From: Chloracidobacterium sp.
GTDB lineage: Bacteria > Acidobacteriota > Blastocatellia > Pyrinomonadales > Pyrinomonadaceae
Direction: 5' to 3'
Assembly: GCA_016716305.1 (NCBI GenBank)
Contig: JADJWP010000002.1
Coordinates: forward strand, 2,664,501-2,728,500
Length of the DNA stretch: 64,000 nt
The notes under the pieces were generated by a model, which did not search any database, was not told where the DNA came from, and saw only the letters and a program-made list of their open reading frames with translations. A program made the translations under genes and the position numbers. Positions 52,469 through 60,822 of the stretch are shown here, in pieces. The stretch's first letter is position 1; each line of letters opens with the position of its first letter.

Positions 52469-52948
52469 CTAAAATGAAAACGTGTACGTCATACCGGGAT
52501 CCTTGCCCCCGACCATCAAGAATGTAAGGCCGTGAGCGTCGTTGAATGTGTAGGTCAGACTCGGATGTGCCTTTACACCGTCGAACTGTATCAACGAGGT
52601 AAGGCGGTATGGAAAACGGATATTCAGTCCGCCGATGAACCGAAATTTCTTTTCATAGGACCCATAAACAATGCCGCCATATGGTGCTATCGGAAGGCCG
52701 GTCCAATGCTGCAGGTCCTTGCTTGCGGTCAGGTAGACCGATGTTCCGCTTGGAGTACCGATACGGTCCGAACTGATACCGAAAATTATCGCCGGACGGT
52801 TTTTTGTCTCGGTGACCGGAATTATGGTGATCAGGGGGTGAAGCTCGCCGACCTTCGGATTGTATTCGACACCGATGTGGAATCGGGGGTGCAATCGGTA
52901 CATCAGCGTTGAGCGCACGGCGGCCCGATCGACCTGGCCGCTGAGCAA
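52469..52948 (-). CDS. Beta-strand-rich hypothetical protein, N-terminus uncertain
   Basis: 159 aa from a TTG start. The sequence alternates hydrophobic and polar residues (FHIGVEYNPKVGELHPLITI, SVYLTASKDLQHWTGLPIAP, FRFIGGLNIRFPYRLTSLIQ) and ends in F, like a small outer-membrane barrel or a fragment of one. No signal peptide is encoded in the visible frame, which is open only to about base 53020 where an in-frame stop lies. The gene may be translated by coupling to the upstream thioredoxin gene, or the true start may have been lost. Confidence 0.5.
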   Translation of the reverse strand: MLSGQVDRAAVRSTLMYRLHPRFHIGVEYNPKVGELHPLITIIPVTETKNRPAIIFGISSDRIGTPSGTSVYLTASKDLQHWTGLPIAPYGGIVYGSYEKKFRFIGGLNIRFPYRLTSLIQFDGVKAHPSLTYTFNDAHGLTFLMVGGKDPGMTYTFSF

Positions 52949-53023
52949 CCGGAAACCAAGAGTGAACTTTTTTGGGTTATCGGCCGTCCCCCGGACAGCC
53001 TGGCCTTCGCCCGGTCAGACCGG

Positions 53024-53923
53024 TCAAGCAGGCACAAGAGAAGCATTCCGGGTTTTCGACTTCTGTGCAATTGCGGCTTTTTCAGCCTGCGACACCTTTG
53101 GCAGCAGCAATTTGTCGAGTTCTTTACGGAGAGCATCGGGTTTTATAATGCCTATCTCGCGCCAAACGATCTTCCCTTGCTGATCGATCACAACAGTTGC
53201 CGGCAGCACGCGCCCGACACCGAACCGCTCCATGTCGTCGGCCGACGCTCCGATCCATACCGGGAAATTCACCTTTACTTCGCGAATGAATTTCAGAACT
53301 GTTGCCGATTGTGCCGCAGGATCACCGGCGGCTCCGATCACCTGAACGCCAAAAGGTGCATAATCGTTCTGGATCGAAGCAAGGTCGGGCATTTCCTTTC
53401 TGCATGGCTCGCACCACGTCGCCCAAAAATTGAGGACAACGATTCGCCCACGCAAGCCGGCGAGCGATTGCTCCGCTCCGGTCAGGTCTTTGAGGCTCAA
53501 GGTCGCCAATTCGGGAACAGGAGCTGGTTTGGATGCAGGGGTTTCGAGAACACGAAGAGCGTTTACCTTGATAATGCGCTTATCCTTTTCGACTCGGACC
53601 TCACCTTCGATCTCGACCGTTTTCGGAACAAGATCGAGAAAGTCCTTTTTGGCGGGCTTGTATCGTCCTGGTTCCAAAATGTAAAGCGTAAAGCCTTTTG
53701 CATCCTCTACAGCAAGGGCTTGCGGGATATCCAATTCTGAACAATCGACAGCACACTGAATATCAGCGGCATTGCCATATGGTGATGTTTTGCGGTCGGG
53801 TGCCTCGAACCAACATGTAGAGCAAACGACCTGGCCGACGAGTTTGGTCTGGCCGGATATCGCGCCGGACAATGAATGACCAAAAAGAAGAAGGGCAAAA
53901 ACCAGCAGGGTTTGGTTTTTCAT
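53024..53923 (-). CDS. TlpA-like thioredoxin-domain protein
   Basis: 299 aa, signal peptide (LLVFALLLFGHSLSG). An N-terminal beta domain (about 30-125) includes two CxxC/C pairs (VVCSTCWFE, QCAVDCSELD). Then a thioredoxin domain with WATWCEPCRKEMPDL (C171, C174) and cis-Pro in GVGRVLPATVVID. It reduces periplasmic disulfides or metal-thiol sites. It sits downstream of two small Cys-containing secreted proteins. Confidence 0.88.
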   Translation of the reverse strand: MKNQTLLVFALLLFGHSLSGAISGQTKLVGQVVCSTCWFEAPDRKTSPYGNAADIQCAVDCSELDIPQALAVEDAKGFTLYILEPGRYKPAKKDFLDLVPKTVEIEGEVRVEKDKRIIKVNALRVLETPASKPAPVPELATLSLKDLTGAEQSLAGLRGRIVVLNFWATWCEPCRKEMPDLASIQNDYAPFGVQVIGAAGDPAAQSATVLKFIREVKVNFPVWIGASADDMERFGVGRVLPATVVIDQQGKIVWREIGIIKPDALRKELDKLLLPKVSQAEKAAIAQKSKTRNASLVPA

Positions 53924-53983
53924 TTCGAATAGATATTGAGTTGCGGGAGCCCTCTAAAGACCGGGCTCCCGTCTGCGGTCAGG

Positions 53984-54355
53984 TCAGGCTTTTGTTTCGT
54001 TTTTCTCTTTACAGCATGCGCAGTTCTCACAGCAATTCTTTTCGCCGGAACCGCTCACAGCATCAGATGCTGCTCCTGACGAGTCCTTTTTCATTGGACA
54101 CGAATCGCCGCAGCAGTCACAACAGCCTTTGCCTTCGGTTTTTGCGTGCTCACCGTTATGTTTTGAGCAGCACGACATTTTTGCGTGCTCGCCCTTCTCG
54201 TCATTACCCTTTGCTTTCATCGGGCATGAGTCACTCTTCTTACAGCACGAAGCAGAAGCATTCAGATCAGTGCCGGACTGAGTATAAGCGAATGCGGCGA
54301 TAGCGAGCGCAAAAACAGCGAGGATGCTAAATAATATAAAGCTACGTTTCTTCAT
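53984..54355 (-). CDS. Cysteine-rich secreted protein
   Basis: 123 aa; signal or anchor segment (FILFSILAVFALAIAAFAY) then a mature part with 15 cysteines in CC, CxxC and CCxCC groups (SASCCKKSDSCPMKAK, MSCCSKH, GCCDCCGDSCPMKK, NCCENCACCKEK). It also carries Met, His and Lys. This is the composition of a periplasmic metal-binding or metal-buffering protein. SD AGGAG lies eight bases before the ATG at 54355. Family unknown. Confidence 0.7.
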   Translation of the reverse strand: MKKRSFILFSILAVFALAIAAFAYTQSGTDLNASASCCKKSDSCPMKAKGNDEKGEHAKMSCCSKHNGEHAKTEGKGCCDCCGDSCPMKKDSSGAASDAVSGSGEKNCCENCACCKEKNETKA

Positions 54356-54478
54356 TTTAAGTTCTCCTGACTCAACTTGAGTATCTGTATAACCATGCAA
54401 CGCCCAAAAATGTTGAACGCGCATCCAAAATAGACATGCGAGCCGATAAAAAGGCTCAAAGCAAGGTGAGGCGAAAGG

Positions 54479-54910
54479 CTAGATCAGAAGAACGCAATGC
54501 ATGACCCTATCTAAGCGACGATCGATAGGAGGACCGCGATATGGGGGTATCGAATTCGAAAAAGGTCGTTCAACCTTCATAAGAACGTGATCGATGTAAC
54601 TCAGCTCGGCCATCATGACCGAAGGTGCCGGCGTCTGCTGCTTTGATTCGATCGGAGCGGCGACAAAGGTTACTGTGAGCGGACAACAGTCTTCGTCCGC
54701 GCCAATGTCCGTAACTGCGGGAACATCCGGAACCGCCGCCAACATGGCCTTTGTTGAAAGACCATTGCCAATGGGGCAATGGTCGGCTTTCTCGTAAGAG
54801 GCTTCGACCGTCTGGCAATAGGCGACACAAAGCGCTCCGAATCCGTTGAGACAAATAAATGCCAGAACGAAGACCGTGAGAACCCGTGTTGTAATTGAGC
54901 GGACGTTCAT
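54479..54910 (-). CDS. Small Cys-containing secreted protein, metal-cluster type
   Basis: 143 aa. Hydrophobic leader (VLTVFVLAFICLNGFGALCVAYC), scattered cysteines (HCPIGN, DEDCCPLTV) and the C-terminal motif YRGPPIDRRLDRVMHCVLLI. Proteins ending in a similar PPxDRR...LLI occur near heavy-metal resistance genes; that is recalled from family context, and no efflux pump is in this window. ATG at 54910 gives the leader at the N-terminus. Confidence 0.6.
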   Translation of the reverse strand: MNVRSITTRVLTVFVLAFICLNGFGALCVAYCQTVEASYEKADHCPIGNGLSTKAMLAAVPDVPAVTDIGADEDCCPLTVTFVAAPIESKQQTPAPSVMMAELSYIDHVLMKVERPFSNSIPPYRGPPIDRRLDRVMHCVLLI

Positions 54911-54984
54911 CTTATAACAATATATTACTTCGAGACTCCGCCAAATGTGACGGAAATCACTTTGTCGAAATATCTGGATCGGGA

Positions 54985-56085
54985 TCAAACATTGAATCGA
55001 AAGTCAACGACATCTCCATCCTGCATCACGTACTCTTTACCCTCGAGACGGGCCAGGCCCTTTTCGCTGGCGGCCTTTCGTGAACCGCAGGCAACGAGAT
55101 CATCATAGCTCACGATCTCGGCGCGAATAAAGCCGCGTTCAATATCGGTGTGAATCTCGCCTGCGGCCTGTGGTGCCTTAGTGCCGATCGGAATGGTCCA
55201 TGCACGCACCTCCTTTTCACCTGCGGTCAAAAACGACATCAGGCCGAGCATGTGGTAAGCCGCTTTGATCAGTTTATCGACACCGCTTGAGTCCAGGCCG
55301 AGATCCTTCAAATAATCGGCCCGATCGGCAGGATCAAGAGCAACAAGTTCTGCCTCAAGCTTTGCACAGATCGCAACGACATCTGAATTTTCCGTTTTTG
55401 CGTGCTCGATCACTTTCTGGACGTGTGGATTAGACGCCGGATCGGCAAGCGTTGCCTCATCAACATTTGCAGCATAGATCGTCGGCTTTGATGTAAGCAG
55501 AAACCACTTCCTGACGATCTCACGCTCGTCGTCCGTCAGGTTTGCGGCCCGAACGGGGCGTCCTTCCTCAAGCACCGGCAAGATCTTGTCAATGATCTCG
55601 AGCTCGCGTTTTGCGTCTTTATCGCCCGACTTTGAACCCCGAACGGCCTTTTCCTTACGCTTCTCGATCGACCCAAGGTCTGCAAGGGCGAGTTCGATCT
55701 GGATCGTCTCGATATCGCGGATCGGATCGACAGTTCCCTCGACATGAACGATATTCTCGTCCTCGAAGCAACGGACGACCTGGATCACTGCGTGTGTTTC
55801 GCGAATATTCGCCAAAAACTGGTTGCCAAGCCCCTCGCCTTTCGAAGCCCCGCGAACTAGTCCGGCAATGTCGACAAACTCGACAGTTGCAGGCACGGTC
55901 TTCTGAGCCTTGTTCATCTTTTCGAGGACAGCAAGGCGTTCATCTGGAACGGCCACGACCCCCACATTTGGCTCTATCGTCGCAAAAGGGTAGTTTGCCG
56001 CCAACGCAGCCTCTTGCGCGGTAAGGGCATTAAAGAGTGTTGATTTTCCAACGTTGGGAAGCCCAACGATTCCTGCCTGTAACAT
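54985..56085 (-). CDS. ychF: Ribosome-binding ATPase YchF
   Basis: 366 aa, Obg-family P-loop protein with ATP preference. GLPNVGKST P-loop at residues 8-16, then FATIEPNVGVV, FVDIAGLVRGASKGEGLGN, coiled-coil middle and TGS-type C-terminus (KAPQAAGEIHTDIERGFIRA). Binds ribosomes and links translation with stress responses. Starts 145 bp downstream of the DUF1906 gene. Confidence 0.96.
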   Translation of the reverse strand: MLQAGIVGLPNVGKSTLFNALTAQEAALAANYPFATIEPNVGVVAVPDERLAVLEKMNKAQKTVPATVEFVDIAGLVRGASKGEGLGNQFLANIRETHAVIQVVRCFEDENIVHVEGTVDPIRDIETIQIELALADLGSIEKRKEKAVRGSKSGDKDAKRELEIIDKILPVLEEGRPVRAANLTDDEREIVRKWFLLTSKPTIYAANVDEATLADPASNPHVQKVIEHAKTENSDVVAICAKLEAELVALDPADRADYLKDLGLDSSGVDKLIKAAYHMLGLMSFLTAGEKEVRAWTIPIGTKAPQAAGEIHTDIERGFIRAEIVSYDDLVACGSRKAASEKGLARLEGKEYVMQDGDVVDFRFNV

Positions 56086-56170
56086 AGATTTGAGATCAGC
56101 CGACCAACAAAAACAATGATTTTACCTTTGATCTGAGTACAAGTTCAATCCGCAGCTCAGAATAAATGAA

Positions 56171-56208
56171 ACGAACCGCCCATGCCTTAGCGGCGAGAGG
56201 CGGTTCGT
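56171..56208 (-). terminator. Hairpin after DUF1906/FG-GAP gene
   Basis: A 10-bp perfect stem ACGAACCGCC/GGCGGTTCGT around an 18-base loop lies 22 bp after the stop of the minus-strand DUF1906 gene, followed by T-rich sequence in that direction. Confidence 0.5.
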
Positions 56209-56229
56209 CAATATCCGGCGTTCTTAAGT

Positions 56230-58599
56230 CTACTGCTGAGGCAAATAAGCATTCGGTATCGATCGATCGGTCGAAAGGCCGAACTGAACCGCGCCAAATC
56301 CGTTCTGACTTTGCAGCAGATACCAAACACTGGTCGACGGCCGGAAAACCGCAAAATCGGCTCGACCATCGCCGTCATAGTCGCCCGTCGAGGGGATATC
56401 ACCCGCTAAACCGAATGGGACTACGGCCGCACCGGCAGTCGTCTGAAGCAGATACCATATGCCGTCACGAAAAACCGAAAGGTCGGCTTTGCCGTCGCCG
56501 TCGAAATCGCCTTGCGCCGGCCGATCCGATGCCAATCCCCACTGAACGGCGGTGAATCCGCCGTCCGAACTGCGAAGCGAATACCAAGCACCGTTCGAAG
56601 GCCTGAAGACCGATACATCGGCCTTGCCGTCACCGTCATAATCGGCCGAAACGGGCTTGTCACCGTCGAGTCCGAACTGAAGAATGGTGTATGTGCCGCG
56701 ACTGTCGGAATTGGAAATGTACCAGATCCCGGTCGAAGGTCGAAAGACCGCAACATCGGTTTTGCCGTCGCCGTTGTAATCGGCGGGGACGGGAATATCG
56801 CCGGTAGTTCCAAAAGCACGCGATGAGTAAAATCCTGCCTTCGTCAAGAAATGCCAACCGCCATTCTCAGGCCTGAATACCGAAAGATCGGTCTTGCCGT
56901 CGCCATCATAATCGCCCGGTGTAAGGACGTCGTTCGCGAGTCCGAAACCGATCGCTGAGAAACCGCCATTCGAACTCATTAGCGCGTACCAAACACCGGT
57001 CTCTGGCCTAAATACGCTGATGTCGGTCCTTTGGTCGCCGTCAAAGTCAGCGTTCTTGTTTCGAGGAATCGCGAGCCCTGCAACCGGAGCGTCTGAGATG
57101 TTGCCGTCGATGTTGAATGTCACACCGCCCCAGGTCTCATTGTGCGGAGCCTCCCATTGCTTAATACGCTGATGGTTTGCCCATTCATTCGTTGGGAAAT
57201 TTGGAAATGTGATATACGTCCATACCGAGGGAACATTGTCCCAACGGGCCATCCAGATCGCGTCCATCTTGCTTGCCGGCGGCAGATTTACCCAATCTTC
57301 CTGGGCATTCTTCGGCGAGCCGTACGTTCCTGATTTGTACCCAAGTTCTTTGACGCGGTCCGTCCAGCCTTTCAGGAAAGCGACCGTCGCCGTACGGCAC
57401 CCGAGTGTGTCGGGCGTCGGCGGATCGTATCGTTCCATATCGTAATAAAGTATCGAACCAGCTGTAAGCCCGAGGTTTATCGCGTCGGCAACAGCGATAT
57501 CGGCTTCGCCGCGGCCTTGCTGTTCGGATACAACCGGGTCGTAGCTGTGCTTCTGGATCGTCTGACTCGAAGAATTTATACATGGCGACTGGTAACCAAC
57601 GATCGTCGGGATCAAGCCCCAGCCCATAGCTGTGACCTGGTCGACCCAGGCCGCTGTAAGCTGCGGCTGAGAGCATGCTCGATTACGGCCGCTCATATAG
57701 ATGTTGGAATCGTAGAACCACGAGTTGTTCCACCACGTTAGCATCTGAGAAACCGTTCCGGCGGTACATTTGTCAAAGCCGCGATTAAGACTGATACGCG
57801 TCGTACCACCCGGGGGGGCCGAGAACAATGGTGAAGACGCCGCCTCGAGTTCGGCTCTTGCTCGGACTTTCTCGGTTGCCGCAGCGACATCGGTCGGCGT
57901 CGCGTCGATGCCGCGTATCGAGATTATCGATGCCTGATAGCAGCCGGTCTTGTATCCGACGCATCGGCCTTCGGTGGACAATGTCCAATCGCCCGAATAC
58001 GTCGATGCTTCGGCGCCGTCGTTCGCGCGCATTTCGAGCGAACGTTCAACGAATCTCCACGATCTTCCATCTGATGATGACCATATCGCAGACCCTTCAA
58101 AGTTGGACGATGTCTGAATCCGAAATTCGATATAAGTCATTCGACCTTCGAAAGCGATTCGAGCATCACGGGTAGACACCTCGATCTTCTTGATGCCCGG
58201 GAGAACAACTTGGTGCGCCTGCCATGTGTTGCCACCGTCAGAGGTGATTGCGAGCACAAGCAGATCACCAAGATGATCTGCGATCAAGGCGGTGCCGGTC
58301 TGTTTGTCTCGAAATTCGACGTCCGCGATCATAGAGCCTCGGCTGATAGGTAGATCCAGTTTTTTCCATTCGCGGCCTGCAGAATCGGTTCGGTATATCG
58401 AATCATCGGTAAAAGCGATCCCGGAACTGCCCGAAATATTCTGGATACCCCTGATCGTTGCCCGATCGCGAAGCGACCCATTGACCGATGTTCCAAGATC
58501 ATCTGAAAGGACGAGCATGTTCCGATTCAGAACTTCCTGCGCAGTTGCGGTCATCACAGCCAAAAAAAGACACAGCACCAAAAACAAATAATCCCTCAT
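56230..58599 (-). CDS. Secreted DUF1906 glycoside-hydrolase-like protein with FG-GAP repeats
   Basis: 789 aa. Signal peptide (YLFLVLCLFLAVMTATAQ); an N-terminal beta domain resembling photosystem-stability/sialidase-like propeller units (about 25-230); then a DUF1906-type TIM-barrel (about 265-510) containing GFDKCTAGTVSQMLTWW, GWGLIPTIVGYQSP, GSILYYDMERYDPPTPD and WMARWD, similar to Rv2525c-like glycan hydrolases. Six FG-GAP/VCBS repeats follow (DFDGDQRTD, DYDGDGKTD, DYNGDGKTD, DYDGDGKAD, DFDGDGKAD, DYDGDGRAD), which bind calcium. ATG at 58599 has GGAGGG eight bases upstream. Likely an exported cell-wall or polysaccharide hydrolase, by inference. Confidence 0.82.
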   Translation of the reverse strand: MRDYLFLVLCLFLAVMTATAQEVLNRNMLVLSDDLGTSVNGSLRDRATIRGIQNISGSSGIAFTDDSIYRTDSAGREWKKLDLPISRGSMIADVEFRDKQTGTALIADHLGDLLVLAITSDGGNTWQAHQVVLPGIKKIEVSTRDARIAFEGRMTYIEFRIQTSSNFEGSAIWSSSDGRSWRFVERSLEMRANDGAEASTYSGDWTLSTEGRCVGYKTGCYQASIISIRGIDATPTDVAAATEKVRARAELEAASSPLFSAPPGGTTRISLNRGFDKCTAGTVSQMLTWWNNSWFYDSNIYMSGRNRACSQPQLTAAWVDQVTAMGWGLIPTIVGYQSPCINSSSQTIQKHSYDPVVSEQQGRGEADIAVADAINLGLTAGSILYYDMERYDPPTPDTLGCRTATVAFLKGWTDRVKELGYKSGTYGSPKNAQEDWVNLPPASKMDAIWMARWDNVPSVWTYITFPNFPTNEWANHQRIKQWEAPHNETWGGVTFNIDGNISDAPVAGLAIPRNKNADFDGDQRTDISVFRPETGVWYALMSSNGGFSAIGFGLANDVLTPGDYDGDGKTDLSVFRPENGGWHFLTKAGFYSSRAFGTTGDIPVPADYNGDGKTDVAVFRPSTGIWYISNSDSRGTYTILQFGLDGDKPVSADYDGDGKADVSVFRPSNGAWYSLRSSDGGFTAVQWGLASDRPAQGDFDGDGKADLSVFRDGIWYLLQTTAGAAVVPFGLAGDIPSTGDYDGDGRADFAVFRPSTSVWYLLQSQNGFGAVQFGLSTDRSIPNAYLPQQ

Positions 58600-58760
58600 T
58601 TGAAAATCCCTCCGAATTGACATCGCGAATGCTTATGGATAGTCGGGAAAGTATAGCCGATATCGATTGGTATTTCTAACGTCGGCGGGTCGTCACCGCG
58701 AAACTTTGCCGTAACGCTAAAGTGCGTTAACTTATCAGGCAGACTAGTCAGTCTAATCGA

Positions 58761-60818
58761 ATGGTTTTCGCACTTCTTCTATTTCTGCTGCTCGCGATAG
58801 GCGGCGTCGGGTTGACCTATCTTATCGACGAGGACGAGCCGCTGTTGTGGAGGCTCGCTGCCGGAGGTGTAATAAGCAGCGCTGTCTGCGGAACTGCCGG
58901 ATTCGTTTTGGGTTCGGCGATCGGATTCGGTCAACCGACGGTGGTTCTCGCGATGGCATTGACATTGGTACCGTTACTGCTGTTGCTGAGTCCTGGCCGT
59001 AAGAAACTGCTGGGCCGCGATCTGGCCAGGGCGAAGGGCAAGATCGAGGGTGCGAATGCCATCAAACTCGTTCGTTTTGTCTATTACGCGTTCTTTGTTG
59101 CACTTTTTGTTTTCTTCTTTGACCGGGCAATGATCGTCACAGATCAAGGCATCTTCACAGGCGGCTCTAACAATTTGGGCGATCTGCCGTTTCATCTCGG
59201 GGCGATCTTTTCGTTTACCGAAGGCAACTTGTTTCCGCCCGAGAATCCGAATTTCGCAGGTGCGAAGTTCTCGTACCCATTCATCGCCGACCTCGTAACG
59301 GCGATGTTCATGAAACTGGGCGTTGGTGTCCGCGAAGCGATGCTCGTGCAGAATGTCGCGTGGGCTTTGTCGCTGCTCGTAATTCTCGAAAGGCTGGTTC
59401 TTCGGCTGACAAACGACCGCGTCGCGGCGAAGGTCGCGCCATTCCTGCTTTTTTTCAGCGGCGGCTTCGGTTTTGTGTGGTTCCTGGGTGACTACTGGGC
59501 ACAATCTAGGGGATTCCTCGAACTTTTTAGTGCCCTGCCTAGAGATTACACCATCGGCGACGAGTTTAGGTGGGGAAACTCGCTGATCACATTGTTCCTG
59601 ACGCAGAGAAGCCTCTTGCTCGGGATGCCGATAACGCTTATAGTCATCGGATTTCTCTGGAAGGTCTTTTTGGCCGACGAAAGTACAAAGACGGGCAAAA
59701 CGGCGACGGTCACGTCCGGGAAACCACCGATCTCTTGGATATTTCGCGAACCCAACCTGATCATAATGGGCTTATTGTCGGGCATGCTTGTTTTGATCCA
59801 CCTTCACAGCCTCGCTGCTTTGTTCGTGGTCTGCTCCTTCCTGCTCGTCATTCGCCCTGACAGATCGCGCACAATCAGGTTGCTGATCTTTGGGGCGTTC
59901 GTTGCGCTTGTAGCTGTCCCGGAATTGATATGGTCGATGACGGGAAGCGCTACGAAAGCGAGGGAGTTCGTTGGGTGGCATTTCGGCTGGGACAGTCGTG
60001 ACGACAACGTCGTTTGGTTTTGGTTGAAGAACACTGGGCTTGTTATACCCTTTATTGCGCTTGGTGTTTACCTCATCGTTCGATCGAAAGGCGAATCGAA
60101 TATTGAGCCCGAATCGACCGATCAGATCAAGCGAAAGCACAAAAAAAGACACGAAGACAAGCAAAAAGGAACATCGATGGGATGGCCTATCGTCATGTTC
60201 TATATACCATTCGCTTTTCTTTTCGTCGTCTCAAATACGGTCAAGTTTGCACCGTGGGAGTGGGACAACATCAAGATCCTTATCTATTGGTACGTGATGT
60301 CGATCCCATTCGTTGCATTTGCGGTAGCATGGGCGTGGAACAAAAATGGCTGGGCTCGAATCTCCGCAATTTTTGCTTCAGGAATTCTGATATTTAGCGG
60401 CTCACTTGATGTATGGCGAACGGTTTCAGGGCAGATAAATTACCGTGTGTTCGATTCGGACGCGATCACAGTAGCGAATCGAATTCGAGCGTCGACACGA
60501 CCCGATTCACTGTTCCTGAATGCCCCGACCTACAATTCGGCGGTGGTGCTTTCCGGCCGGCCCTCGCTGATGCGGTATTCAGGCCATCTTTCGTCGCACG
60601 GCATCGACTACAGCAAGCGCGAATCTGATGTGAGGTCGATCTATCGCGGCGGGCCGCAGGCGACGGCCTTGATACGGGAATATGGCATCGAATTCGTTCT
60701 GATCTCACCGGAAGAGCGAAACACGTTGGCTCCTAATGAAAGCTATTTTGCCCAATTTCCGGTGATTGCGGAGTCGGGCCAATATAAGGTCTACCGGGTT
60801 CGGTCATTGGATCGATAG
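58761..60818 (+). CDS. Large polytopic membrane protein, GT-C-like
   Basis: 685 aa with around 13 hydrophobic segments. An early loop is FDRAMIVTDQGIFTGGSNNLGDL; the C-terminal soluble part contains ANRIRASTRPDSLFLNAPTY and GIDYSKRESDVRSIY. The overall plan is that of polyprenyl-sugar GT-C proteins without a family I can name. It is followed after 4 bp by a TIGR03663-type gene, so the two form a unit. Confidence 0.65.
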   Translation: MVFALLLFLLLAIGGVGLTYLIDEDEPLLWRLAAGGVISSAVCGTAGFVLGSAIGFGQPTVVLAMALTLVPLLLLLSPGRKKLLGRDLARAKGKIEGANAIKLVRFVYYAFFVALFVFFFDRAMIVTDQGIFTGGSNNLGDLPFHLGAIFSFTEGNLFPPENPNFAGAKFSYPFIADLVTAMFMKLGVGVREAMLVQNVAWALSLLVILERLVLRLTNDRVAAKVAPFLLFFSGGFGFVWFLGDYWAQSRGFLELFSALPRDYTIGDEFRWGNSLITLFLTQRSLLLGMPITLIVIGFLWKVFLADESTKTGKTATVTSGKPPISWIFREPNLIIMGLLSGMLVLIHLHSLAALFVVCSFLLVIRPDRSRTIRLLIFGAFVALVAVPELIWSMTGSATKAREFVGWHFGWDSRDDNVVWFWLKNTGLVIPFIALGVYLIVRSKGESNIEPESTDQIKRKHKKRHEDKQKGTSMGWPIVMFYIPFAFLFVVSNTVKFAPWEWDNIKILIYWYVMSIPFVAFAVAWAWNKNGWARISAIFASGILIFSGSLDVWRTVSGQINYRVFDSDAITVANRIRASTRPDSLFLNAPTYNSAVVLSGRPSLMRYSGHLSSHGIDYSKRESDVRSIYRGGPQATALIREYGIEFVLISPEERNTLAPNESYFAQFPVIAESGQYKVYRVRSLDR

Positions 60819-60822
60819 TTGA

